A DNA stretch of 34,560 bases from positions 1 through 34,560 of the forward strand of contig CAIJFT010000311.1 in assembly GCA_903820035.1 (NCBI GenBank), read 5' to 3'. The notes below the pieces were generated by a model. That model was not told where the DNA came from, searched no databases, and worked only from the letters and a program-made list of their open reading frames with translations. Within the stretch, counting starts at the first letter, position 1; each line of letters starts with the position of its first letter. The position numbers and the translations under genes were made by a program. Source of the DNA: an uncultured Opitutia bacterium (GTDB taxonomy: Bacteria; Verrucomicrobiota; Verrucomicrobiia; Opitutales; Opitutaceae). Of the stretch, positions 15,092 through 23,048 are shown one piece after another.

Positions 15092-16093
15092 TTATTGCTG
15101 CTGTTGTTGCTGCTGTTCTTCCAGCACGGATTCAGCCGGATAAAACATCGTCGTGGCCGCCACTTCGTCGCTGATGGTCGCGAGCGTCGACTGGAGTTCC
15201 ATGAGGAATTCGTGCAGGCCTTGGTCGAGCACGTCCTTGATCGACAGGGATTGCAGGTCGGCGAGCAGCCGGCGGGAGGCGCGGGCGGCCGGCGAGCGCG
15301 GGCGCGAGGAGGTTTCGCCGAGAATGCGGCGAAGAAATTCATCCACCTGGGCGACGCAGAAATGCAGCGAGCGTGGAAACGAGTCGGAGAAGATGAGGAA
15401 TTCCGCCGCCTTCCACGCGAGGATTTCGCGGACGTAGTATCGGCGGTACGCCTCCAGGGCCGAGGCCGAACGCAATACGGCCTGCCACTGCGCGGTGTCG
15501 AGCGCGCCGCCGACGTCGGCCGCACTCGGCAGGAGGATGTGGTACTTCACGTCGAGGATGCGGGTGGTCTTGTCCGCGCGCTCGAGGTATTTGCCGAACT
15601 CGATGAATTCCCAGCCTTCGCTGCGCGAGTAGGTTGAGGCGGTGAGGCCCTGAAAGAGGTGGGACGCTCGGTTGATCTTGGCGAAGAACTCCTGCGGGCC
15701 CGAGGCCCACACCGCGGCGGTGGTCTGGGATTTCAGGAACAGGTAGAGCTCGTTGATCGTCTCCCACATCTCGAGCGAGATCTGGTCGCGGATCATGCGG
15801 GCGTTTTCCCGGGCGGCGTAGACGCACGCGAGAATCGAGCCGCCGTTGCGCAGGTCGAAGGCAAGAAATTCGGTCACGGTTTGGCTGTCCGTGCTTTTGT
15901 AGAGTTCCGCAAACAACTCCTCCTCGCCGGAGCTCAGGATGATCGACTCCCAGTGCTGGTTGGTTGCGCCGCCGTCGATGCCCTGGAAATCGGAGACGAA
16001 CTGCAGGTTCACCTCGAGCAGGCGCGCGACATTCTCGGCGCGCTCGATGTAGCGGCTCATCCAAAAAAGCGAGTGAGCCACCCGGGACAGCAT
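15092..16093 (-). CDS. Alpha-E domain protein with C-terminal poly-Gln tail
   Basis: A 333-residue all-helical alpha-E domain protein (DUF403). The start at 16093 gives the canonical opening MLSRVAHSLFWMSRYIERAE; two in-frame ATGs upstream (16153, 16183) would add 20-30 Pro/Ala-rich residues and cannot be excluded. Further conserved parts are ENARMIRDQIS, RSEGWEFIEFGKYLERADK and FLIFSDSFPRSLHFC. The domain nearly always sits beside or fused to the circularly permuted ATP-grasp ligase and transglutaminases, and probably forms a structural or regulatory part of that complex. Oddity: the last nine residues are Glu-Glu followed by seven Gln, encoded by a CAG/CAA run directly against the TAA stop, a sequence prone to slippage. 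Confidence 0.9.
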   Translation of the reverse strand: MLSRVAHSLFWMSRYIERAENVARLLEVNLQFVSDFQGIDGGATNQHWESIILSSGEEELFAELYKSTDSQTVTEFLAFDLRNGGSILACVYAARENARMIRDQISLEMWETINELYLFLKSQTTAAVWASGPQEFFAKINRASHLFQGLTASTYSRSEGWEFIEFGKYLERADKTTRILDVKYHILLPSAADVGGALDTAQWQAVLRSASALEAYRRYYVREILAWKAAEFLIFSDSFPRSLHFCVAQVDEFLRRILGETSSRPRSPAARASRRLLADLQSLSIKDVLDQGLHEFLMELQSTLATISDEVAATTMFYPAESVLEEQQQQQQQ

Positions 16094-16217
16094 GATTGTC
16101 GCCTGCGGGCGCGCGGGCGGGGTGGCGGAGGGAGTTTGGACGGAGGCGGTCATGGCGAAGCGGAGGTCCGGGGCGGGGCGCACCGGTGCGGAAGCGGGTG
16201 GGCGGGGTGGGTGCGGT

Positions 16218-17669
16218 TTACTCGTCGCCCTGGAGCACCCAGGTGTCCTTCGAGCCGCCGCCCTGCGACGAGTTCACGACCAGCGAGCCCTTGCGTAGGG
16301 CGACGCGGGTGAGACCGCCCGGGGTGACGGTGATCTTTTCCCCGTAGAGGATGTAGGGCCGCAGGTCGATGTGCCGCCCCTCAAGCTGTCCGTCGCACCA
16401 GGTCGGCGAACGCGAGAGCTTGATCGGATCCTGGGCGATGAAGTTGCGCGGGTTGGCGGCGACCTGGGCGCGGAAGGACTCGCACTCGGCCTTGGTCGAG
16501 GCCGGGCCGATGAGCATACCGTAGCCGCCGGCCTCGTTGGCTGACTTCACGACCAGTTTCTCGATGTTCTCGAGGATGAACTTCCGCTCGAGCGGCTCGG
16601 AGGCGAGGTACGTGTTGACATTGGGCAAAATCGGTTCCTCGCCGAGGTAGTATTTGATGAGCTTCGGGACGTAGGCGTAGATCACCTTGTCGTCCGCGAT
16701 GCCGGTCCCGATCGAATTGGCGAGGGCGACGTGGCCCGAGCGGTAGGCGTTCACCAAACCAGGCACGCCGAGCATGGAGTCGGGCCGGAAGACCGTCGGG
16801 TCGAGGAAGTCGTCGTCGATGCGACGGTAGATGACATCGACCGGCACGAGTCCGGCGGTCGTGCGCATGAAGACGCGCGTATCGCGGACGACGAGGTCGC
16901 GGCCCTCGACGATGGGGATTCCCATCTGGCGGGCGAGGAAGCAGTGCTCGAAGTAGGCGCTGTTGTGCACCCCCGGGGTGAGCAGGACGACGTTCGGCCT
17001 TTCGTTTTGATCCGGGGCGAGGTGGAGCAGGGCCTTGAGCAGGTCGTCCGAGTAGCCCTCGACGGGCCGCACGCCGTAGCTCTGGAACAGGTGGGGAAAC
17101 GCGCGGCGCATCGCGGCGCGGTTCTCAATCATGTAGCTCGCGCCCGACGGACAGCGCAGGTTGTCCTCGAGTACGAGGTAGTTGCCCTGATCGTCGCGGA
17201 TCAGATCGGTGCCGCAGATGTGCACGTAGATGCCGCGCGGCACGGAGAAGTTCATGAACTCGCGCCGGAAATGCTTTGCCCCGAGGACCAGGGCGGCCGG
17301 CACGACCTTATCCTTCAGCACCCGCTGGCCGTGGTAGATGTCGTCGAGAAACAGGTTCAGCGCGTGCAGGCGCTGGACAAGGCCCGCCTCGATGCGCTGC
17401 CACTCGCGCGCCGGGATGACCCGCGGGATGAGGTCGAAGGGGAAGATGCGCTCCGTGCCCTGCGCATCGTTGTAAACCGTAAACGTGACGCCCCGGCGCA
17501 GCAGCGCGAGGTCCACGGCGGCGCGACGCTGGTCGAACTCCGCGATCGGCAGCGTCTCGAGCCGCTCCACCAGCCGTCGATAGTGGGGCCGCACGCCCCC
17601 GGCCGAACCGGAGGCGAACATTTCGTCGAAAAAAAGGCCGGAATCGTAGGGAGCTTTGAGAAGGGACAC
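16218..17669 (-). CDS. Circularly permuted ATP-grasp peptide ligase
   Basis: A 483-residue protein of the circularly permuted ATP-grasp type 2 family (PF14403-like), predicted to form amide bonds between amino acids or peptides using ATP. Visible motifs: [11 protein letters not shown] near the start, [20 protein letters not shown] and [10 protein letters not shown] around 152-180, [47 protein letters not shown] and SPTWCDGQL near the C-terminus, the last leading to the RPYILYG strand. Length is typical. The start is a GTG, because no in-frame ATG precedes the conserved Y-D-x-x-x-x-x-DEMF segment. It heads the operon ATP-grasp, alpha-E, transglutaminase, transglutaminase, DUF2126. Comparative work on amidoligases predicts that this set makes or attaches a peptide; the product is unknown. 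Confidence 0.92.
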   Translation of the reverse strand: MSLLKAPYDSGLFFDEMFASGSAGGVRPHYRRLVERLETLPIAEFDQRRAAVDLALLRRGVTFTVYNDAQGTERIFPFDLIPRVIPAREWQRIEAGLVQRLHALNLFLDDIYHGQRVLKDKVVPAALVLGAKHFRREFMNFSVPRGIYVHICGTDLIRDDQGNYLVLEDNLRCPSGASYMIENRAAMRRAFPHLFQSYGVRPVEGYSDDLLKALLHLAPDQNERPNVVLLTPGVHNSAYFEHCFLARQMGIPIVEGRDLVVRDTRVFMRTTAGLVPVDVIYRRIDDDFLDPTVFRPDSMLGVPGLVNAYRSGHVALANSIGTGIADDKVIYAYVPKLIKYYLGEEPILPNVNTYLASEPLERKFILENIEKLVVKSANEAGGYGMLIGPASTKAECESFRAQVAANPRNFIAQDPIKLSRSPTWCDGQLEGRHIDLRPYILYGEKITVTPGGLTRVALRKGSLVVNSSQGGGSKDTWVLQGDE

Positions 17670-17753
17670 GGTCGGAGTTGTTGGCCTGACCCGTCCCTTA
17701 AGCAGTTCCCTTGCCAGCGGTGCCGGCGGCGTGGAATTGCGCGAGACACCGCC

Positions 17754-17870
17754 TTAGTCGTTGGGCTGGGAGGGGATGGCGCCGATCAGGGAACGCGCGC
17801 CGTTGAGGGTTGCCAGCTGGGAGTCGAGCGAAAGGCGCTGGGGCCCGATGTCCCCATCGGGCCAGTACAT
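17754..17870 (-). CDS. Possible 38-residue leader ORF before the ATP-grasp operon
   Basis: A small open frame, ATG to TAA, on the operon strand, ending 84 bases before the ligase start. About 33 of 37 third positions after the start are G or C, matching real genes here, and GAGGT lies three bases before the ATG, one of the few Shine-Dalgarno-like sites in the window. The peptide opens MYWPDGDIGPQRL and ends IGAIPSQPND, with no signal peptide. An inverted repeat (17842-17850 with 17855-17863) lies inside it. It could be a leader, a small protein, or a chance frame. The rest of the 384-bp gap (17670-18053) shows no other convincing gene; three GATATCG words occur near 17899, 17994 and 18036. 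Confidence 0.35.
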   Translation of the reverse strand: MYWPDGDIGPQRLSLDSQLATLNGARSLIGAIPSQPND

Positions 17871-18053
17871 GCGACCTCAATCGAAACAGCGCTATGAGGA
17901 TATCGGATCCCGCCGATGGGTCGCCCGATCCGCTGCTTTCAACTGTATGCGCGTGGCTCAGGATCGGCCGGCCGCCGGGCGGGACTACCTGTAGATATCG
18001 CGGCGTGTATCCGTGGTTCGGAGTCAGCGCTCAGGGATATCGCCGGGTCGGGT

Positions 18054-18926
18054 TTAACGGCGCCAAGCGGTAACGGCGGTTCCGACCAGAATCAGGGCGG
18101 CCCCGATCCATTCGTGGGTGGCGAAGGGTTCGTGAAAAAAGGCGACGCCACCGATGGCGATCCCGAGGGGCACGAGCATTTGCAGGAGCGAGCCTTCGGC
18201 GACGGGGAGGTCCCGAAATGCGCGAGTCATTGCGATCTGTCCGGCGGCGGCAAATCCGCCGGATAAAAGCATGACCGCCCAGGCGAGGGGAGTGACCGAT
18301 TCCGGTTGTAGTGCGGCCGGCACGACGCACAGCAGCAGGCCGTAAACACACTGGGCGGCGAAAATCGTGGACGTGTGCTCGGTCGCGTGCAGTTGCCGGA
18401 TCGTGATGACGATGTAGGCGGAACCGAACGCGGTGGCGACGGCGAGGAGGTCGTAGAGGCTGGCGTGGGCGTCACGGCCGAAGGCATTGGTCAGCAGGGC
18501 GAGTCCCGTGAGTGCCGCGATGCTGCCGACGGCGAGCGGTGCCCGGAAGCGTTCGCCGAGCATCACCACAGCGAGCAACGCCCCGAAAATGACATAGGTG
18601 TTGTTGATGAACGTGGCGCGACCGGCCCCCAGATGCACCACGGTGAGATAAAAGGCATAGACCCCCGCAGAGCCCACGATCCCGCGTACCGCCAGCTTCG
18701 GGTGAGTGAAAAGCCGCGCCAACTGCAGATCGCGGCGGTAGAAGAAAAGCAGGAGCGCAAGGCCGGTGACGAAGCGGACGGTGCTGACGAGCCAGACATT
18801 GACGGTCTGGATTTCGCCGAGGGCGCGGATCAGCAGGACGTTGGCCGTGAAGCAGGCCGCTGATCCGAGCATTAGGACTACACCGCGGGCATGCTGGGCG
18901 GAAAGGCGGTGGGGGATGGCGGACAT
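18054..18926 (-). CDS. EamA/DMT-family permease
   Basis: A 290-residue integral membrane protein with ten hydrophobic helices in two repeated EamA (DUF6) halves: the first from MLGSAACFTANVLLIRAL, the second from YDLLAVATAFGSAYIVI. Conserved features are the end of the first half, NNTYVIFGALLAVVMLGERF (the Glu-Arg motif before helix 5), and its counterpart QMLVPLGIAIGGVAFFHEPF in the second. Members export amino acids, nucleosides or other metabolites; no substrate can be named. The ATG at 18926 is chosen because it starts ten residues before helix 1; the upstream in-frame start adds a non-conserved leader. It lies in the gap between the ATP-grasp operon and the PhoD gene on the same strand and looks like a single gene. 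The 121 bases upstream (18927-19047) hold nothing recognisable. Confidence 0.88.
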   Translation of the reverse strand: MSAIPHRLSAQHARGVVLMLGSAACFTANVLLIRALGEIQTVNVWLVSTVRFVTGLALLLFFYRRDLQLARLFTHPKLAVRGIVGSAGVYAFYLTVVHLGAGRATFINNTYVIFGALLAVVMLGERFRAPLAVGSIAALTGLALLTNAFGRDAHASLYDLLAVATAFGSAYIVITIRQLHATEHTSTIFAAQCVYGLLLCVVPAALQPESVTPLAWAVMLLSGGFAAAGQIAMTRAFRDLPVAEGSLLQMLVPLGIAIGGVAFFHEPFATHEWIGAALILVGTAVTAWRR

Positions 18927-19047
18927 CGGAACCGGCAAGCATGGGTAGCCCGGGTCCCTGCCGACCAGCGCAGAAAAAGACGGTCGGCGTAGTGCCCGCA
19001 CGGTCCGTGCGGTGCGCGGCGCCTCCTGCTCCGTTGCCGCCGGTCGC

Positions 19048-21648
19048 CTACCAGGCGACTGCCAGTGGAGGTTGCGGGGTGGTCGAGGCGACCTGTCCCG
19101 TGATGGTCTTCAATTGCGGAGTGCCGGGTTCACCGATGATCACGGTGTAACTGCCTCCGGCAAAGACGTGCGGCCGGAATCGCTGGCCGTTGACGCGGAG
19201 GGCGTAGATGAGTTCCCCGGTCTTTTCCTCGATGACTTGGACCACGGGATTAGCCAACCCGCTGACTTGCAGTTCAGCCAGATGGGCGGCGGGCGGGCGG
19301 GCGTAGTTGTCGAGCTGATTCACGGTCACGGGCCAGGTCGACATTTGGGTGCCCGGGCGGCTTACGTCGGCTGAGTAGGGCCAGCACTCAAACGTGATGG
19401 TGCGTTTGGTCTTGTTGAAACGCACGAGTCCTAGACCGCTGGTCTTGGCGTTTACCGCTTCCAGCACGGGCCGGGGCGGGTCGTAGGGACCGTTTTTATA
19501 CGCGAGCACTGTCATCGGGCTGCCGAAGTGGTCGAGAAAGTCGCCGGTCAGGCCGGTGTTGCCGGTTGTCTTGTTGCGGCCCGTTTTGGCGGGTTCCCAC
19601 CAGCGCGGGTAACCGACGTTTACCGCGGGACCGGCGAAGGCGATCGGGCCATCGCGAAACGTATCGAGCCCGTATTGCACGACGGCCGGCAGATGCTGGT
19701 CGCCCGCGAGGTGCACGGCGAACGCCTTCCGGATCTCGCGCAGGGCGCGCTTGCGGGCTGCCTGTGGCCAGCCGTTGGCGTCGTAGTCGGCCATCAGCAC
19801 CTCGTGGTTGTTGCCGTGGGTCGTGCTCATCGCGGTGAACACGGTCTGGGAAATCACCGCTTTCATGTCGGCTCCGCGCCAGTCCCGCACCCATGCCCCG
19901 ATAAACTCCTCCTGCTTGGAACCGAGCAGGTCCAGACCGGGCAGGTCGGCGGTCTTCGGATCATAGCTAGGATCCTTAACGTGGTCGCCGCGGTCACCGG
20001 TCGGAGGTACCTTGCCCTCCGGGCCCGGCTTGAACTGGCGGTCCGCCAATATGGCGAAGCTTACCCGACCGTACGTGAGCGGTCCGTAATAGTTCAGCGT
20101 ACCGCGTTTGGCCGGGGTGGGGTCGTACGGGTCGGGGTGGTGCGAGGTTTGCGTGCGGTGCACGACATTGACCCAGGCTGCGGGCATCTCGTAGCCGCCG
20201 GCTTCCTGCGTGGTTTTCTGGCCTTCGCCGGCCTCGCCCCAGAGGTTGCCTTGGTAGACGTCATGGTCATCCGGCAGGGAGACGCTGGGCCGGTCGCGCA
20301 TGAGTTCCCGCCACGTCCAGCCGTGGAAGTACCACTTCCGGAGATAGTCGAGCATCGCCGGTTCCAGAGGTGCCCGCTGCGTGCCATAGCCGCCGGTGCT
20401 CTCGTAGAATTGGTCGCCGACAAAGGCGAGGAGGTCGGGGTTAAGGCGTGCCATGCTCCGGACGTACGGGACGTTCGGGAAGATCGTATGGATGTTGCAG
20501 GAGACGTCGGCGACGCTCAGCTCCGCCCGGTCCGTGGGGTCGCGGCGCACGGTGCCGCTCCAGAAATGCTCGCTGCCGGTGCCGTCTTGGGCGCGCAGCG
20601 TATAGACCAGGCGGTAAGGTGTATCCACGCTATCATTCCAGCCGGGCAGGCGGAACGCCGCGGTGCGCGCATCCGGGTGAATGACCGACTCGGCGAGAGC
20701 TTTCCAAGCGGCGCCGTCCCTGACCTCGAGCCGGACGCGATCGGAGTCGCCGGCGCCGAGGGGGGGCATTTGGGCGGACAGCTTGAGCACGCCACCGCTG
20801 AGGGTGTATTGGGACCAAAGGATGGGGCCGAAAACCTGGTCGTCCCCGCCGGTCAATTTGGTGCCTTGCACTCGCCAGTCGCCGAACCAAAACCGGCCCA
20901 CGCCGACGCCGGGTGCTGTAGCTGCCTTTGCCTTGGTCTTCCCTTTCGCATTCCCGGCGCCGTCGCCGGTGCCGGCAAAGTTACAAACCAAGGCGATATT
21001 GCCGACCAAGAGGTCGCCGGAAATACCGTCGAGCGCCACGCGGGCGAGTTCGCCGCCGGCGGAATCCCGGGCGACGAGGTTCGCGGCGTAGCCTTCGCCT
21101 TTAGGCGCAACCGTGAGGTGTAGCTCTACTTGATCGCGATTGAGGTCGACGGTTACGCGGTGGGGGGAAGTCAGACGCTGCAGGAATAATTTTCCGTCGG
21201 CACTGATGCCGGCGTCGAAGCCAGCGGTGGGAGCAGCCCAGAGATTGTTCCGGTAGTCGTGCAGCTCGGGATAATCCTTGAGCGTGCCCAAGATCCCGAT
21301 GCGGAAACCAGCCGAGCCTTTGCCGGCAAGTGCCTCTCCGCCTGGCCGCCCGATCCGGACCTGCATTTCCAGAGTGCCGGTCCGGTTGGCGAGTTGGCGG
21401 GTGAGGAGGTGGACGTTGCGGTCAACCGCTGGGTTGGTGCACTCGATCCGGCCACGGGCGAGTCGCCAGTCCTGCAATGGATTGGACCAATACTCGGCTC
21501 CGAGCCAGATGCGGTCGTGGAATCGGTCCCACGTACTCGTGAAAGCGGTCGCGGCTTCGCCGGCGTGTAAGAGCGGCGAGAGACGCGCGGTCAGCGCGGA
21601 GACGGCGGCAAGTTTGGCGGAGGCTTCGAGAAAGGTACGGCGGTTCAT
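19048..21648 (-). CDS. PhoD-like metallophosphatase with long N-terminal extension, Tat-exported
   Basis: An 866-residue exported protein. MNRRTFLEASAKLAAVSALT is a twin-arginine-type signal. The catalytic part is the PhoD-type phosphodiesterase/alkaline phosphatase fold (PF09423): SVADVSCNIH, then FVGDQFYE near 410-418, PDDHDVYQGNLWGE near 460, ADRQFKPG, and the HLAGDQHLP metal block near 650. These would hold a Ca/Fe or similar dinuclear site cleaving phosphate esters. Classical PhoD is about 500-580 residues; here about 370 residues precede the catalytic part, with a jelly-roll-like beta domain (DRIWLGAEYWSNPLQDWRLA onward, around 40-270) and an Ig-like domain. C-terminal strands (LAELQVSGLANPVVQVI) form another beta domain. 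Single gene; its promoter must lie in the shared region 21649-21948. Confidence 0.85.
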   Translation of the reverse strand: MNRRTFLEASAKLAAVSALTARLSPLLHAGEAATAFTSTWDRFHDRIWLGAEYWSNPLQDWRLARGRIECTNPAVDRNVHLLTRQLANRTGTLEMQVRIGRPGGEALAGKGSAGFRIGILGTLKDYPELHDYRNNLWAAPTAGFDAGISADGKLFLQRLTSPHRVTVDLNRDQVELHLTVAPKGEGYAANLVARDSAGGELARVALDGISGDLLVGNIALVCNFAGTGDGAGNAKGKTKAKAATAPGVGVGRFWFGDWRVQGTKLTGGDDQVFGPILWSQYTLSGGVLKLSAQMPPLGAGDSDRVRLEVRDGAAWKALAESVIHPDARTAAFRLPGWNDSVDTPYRLVYTLRAQDGTGSEHFWSGTVRRDPTDRAELSVADVSCNIHTIFPNVPYVRSMARLNPDLLAFVGDQFYESTGGYGTQRAPLEPAMLDYLRKWYFHGWTWRELMRDRPSVSLPDDHDVYQGNLWGEAGEGQKTTQEAGGYEMPAAWVNVVHRTQTSHHPDPYDPTPAKRGTLNYYGPLTYGRVSFAILADRQFKPGPEGKVPPTGDRGDHVKDPSYDPKTADLPGLDLLGSKQEEFIGAWVRDWRGADMKAVISQTVFTAMSTTHGNNHEVLMADYDANGWPQAARKRALREIRKAFAVHLAGDQHLPAVVQYGLDTFRDGPIAFAGPAVNVGYPRWWEPAKTGRNKTTGNTGLTGDFLDHFGSPMTVLAYKNGPYDPPRPVLEAVNAKTSGLGLVRFNKTKRTITFECWPYSADVSRPGTQMSTWPVTVNQLDNYARPPAAHLAELQVSGLANPVVQVIEEKTGELIYALRVNGQRFRPHVFAGGSYTVIIGEPGTPQLKTITGQVASTTPQPPLAVAW

Positions 21649-21948
21649 TCAGAGGTAGGGGTGCTCGCAGCTTGGAAGATTCAAGAGCCTCGGCGAGTGC
21701 CATTTGTGACCGGTCCCACTCCCGGATTGGCCTGGGTGTATTTCCAAAAAGCGATACGATTATCGCTTCCATTTGGGATTAAAATGGATGCCATCTGGAT
21801 AAGTAATGGATTAGGATTGGGGAATTAAATGGATAGGGATAGGGGTATATATTTAGATTAGCGGGTGGTTTACACCTGGGTGCTTGAAACAATGGAAATG
21901 GAATGCAGGGTCCTGACCCGATATCAGCAGACTAAAAAAATAAACCAT
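21649..21948. promoter_or_regulatory. AT-rich divergent control region of the phosphatase and surface-fibre genes
   Basis: This 300-bp gap is far richer in A/T than the rest of the window. It holds (a) a perfect 8+8 inverted repeat with loop CGAT at 21749-21768; (b) three copies of AATGGAT at 21783, 21805 and 21828, spaced 22 and 23 bases, about two helical turns; (c) TATATATTTAG around 21846-21856, a possible -10; (d) small dyads GGTGGTTTACACC and GGGTCCTGACCC farther down; and (e) an A-rich leader without Shine-Dalgarno before the ATG at 21949. Activator-controlled transcription of the plus-strand cluster is the likeliest reading. An in-frame ATG at 21865 exists but would put non-signal residues before a perfect signal peptide. 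Confidence 0.5.
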
Positions 21949-22473
21949 ATGAATACCTTCGTTTCCCGCTCCGCGATCTTCGCGATCGCTCTCACCTCCG
22001 TTTCCGCGTTTGCCGCAAACCCGGAGAATGTCTCCGTGACGGCCAGCGTGCCCACGGTTGCCGTGCTGAGCGTCGACACCAATACGGTTTCGTCCAGTTT
22101 TGTCCTGGCCGATTACGATTTGAATACCGGTGCCGCGACCAAGACCGCGGCGGCAGGCTCGACCTTCCGGGTTTCGACGAACCGCAGCTGGAGCTTGGCG
22201 GTCAAGGCCGGCTCCCCCAATTTCAGCTACACCCCGACGAACGTCGGCGACACCGCCACCAAGCCGGCGGGTGATCTTAGTTTCAAGCTCTCGACCGCAG
22301 GTTCGTACACGGCGGTCACCACGTCCGACCAGACTTTGGTCACTGGCACCCGGGGCGGTTACGGGACATCGGGTAACACCCGTATCGTCGACTACAGCCT
22401 CTCCAGCAACCTGAACCAGGACCGCCCCGGCAGCTACGCGGTGACGCTCGTCTACACGCTTACCTCAAGTTGA
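21949..22473 (+). CDS. Secreted pilin-like subunit 1 (probable major subunit)
   Basis: A 174-residue protein with a clean signal peptide (MNTFVSRSAIFAIALTSVSA, cleavage likely after AFA). The mature part is Thr/Ser/Val-rich, cysteine-free and predicted all-beta. It shares a pattern with the next gene product: LNTGAAT near 58-64, a core RSWSLAVKAGS with Trp81, FSYTP followed by a TKPAGDL segment, TSDQTLVTGT, and a closing double strand DRPGSYAVTLVYTLTSS at 158-174. The last motif resembles the terminal strands of DUF4402/spore-coat-U-type pilins and WxL-type proteins. No family was recognised outright. As the first gene of the cluster, followed by strong hairpins, it is probably the abundant subunit of an extracellular fibre or coat; this role is inference. 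Confidence 0.72.
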   Translation: MNTFVSRSAIFAIALTSVSAFAANPENVSVTASVPTVAVLSVDTNTVSSSFVLADYDLNTGAATKTAAAGSTFRVSTNRSWSLAVKAGSPNFSYTPTNVGDTATKPAGDLSFKLSTAGSYTAVTTSDQTLVTGTRGGYGTSGNTRIVDYSLSSNLNQDRPGSYAVTLVYTLTSS

Positions 22474-22505
22474 TCGGGTTACTCCCCGGCGAGGCCCGGC
22501 CGATT

Positions 22506-22560
22506 CACCACCCCGCAACGTGCCGCGGGGTGGTGGTGATCAGCCCCGGGCGCTCCGGGG
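22506..22560 (+). terminator. Two tandem hairpins between subunit genes 1 and 2
   Basis: The first is an 11-bp perfect stem (22506-22516 with 22525-22535, loop of 8). The second is a 6-bp G/C stem (22544-22549 with 22555-22560), followed by a T-rich but not pure tract (22561-22574). Because the downstream genes have no obvious promoter, these probably act as a partial terminator or an mRNA-stabilising structure that keeps subunit 1 in excess. Confidence 0.6.
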
Positions 22561-22580
22561 GATCTTCTGTTTTACAATCC

Positions 22581-23048
22581 ATGTTTCTCCCCCTCCTGTT
22601 CGTAATCCTTCTCGCCGCGCTCGCGGCGGATGGTCGGGCGCAAAACGTCGATATCCGGTCGATTACGTCGGCGGTGAACATGGCGGTTACCTCGGGTAGT
22701 TTCAATCTGAGCACCGGTGCGGCATCCGTCACCTCCTCCTCAGCGATCTCGTCGCAAATTCGGAGCCGGCTGCGACCCTGGACGCTCGACGTGCGGGCGC
22801 TGAGTTCGACGTTTTCGCACAGCCCTGCGTCTGGCGCACCGCTCACGGCCAAGCCGGTATCGGATCTTTTGATTCGGCAGAACGGAACCTCGGCCTTTGC
22901 CGCGATTTCCACGTCGAATATGGTGGTCGCCTCGGGCGCGGCCACGAGCAGCACGAATGTTAATCTGGATCTGCGGTTTGACACGTCGCTCAGCGACTCG
23001 CCCGGTAACTATGCCGCAACGCTGGTCTTAACCATCATCACCTTATGA
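22581..23048 (+). CDS. Secreted pilin-like subunit 2
   Basis: A 155-residue protein with a signal peptide (MFLPLLFVILLAALAADGRA, cleavage near AQN). The mature beta-rich chain parallels subunit 1: LSTGAAS near 43-49, RPWTLDVRALS with Trp67, FSHSPAS followed by TAKPVSDLLIR, STSNMVVASGA and the end SDSPGNYAATLVLTIITL. It lacks cysteines. The start at 22581 is fixed by the signal peptide; an upstream in-frame start at 22470 would translate the hairpins. Its stop overlaps the ATG of the chaperone-like gene by four bases (ATGA). It is probably a minor or adaptor subunit; its function is not established. Confidence 0.72.
   Translation: MFLPLLFVILLAALAADGRAQNVDIRSITSAVNMAVTSGSFNLSTGAASVTSSSAISSQIRSRLRPWTLDVRALSSTFSHSPASGAPLTAKPVSDLLIRQNGTSAFAAISTSNMVVASGAATSSTNVNLDLRFDTSLSDSPGNYAATLVLTIITL

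Noticed and set aside
17890-18040. Three GATATCG words upstream of the ATP-grasp operon
   Set aside because: Spacing is irregular (about 95 and 42 bases) and flanks differ; too weak to call an operator.
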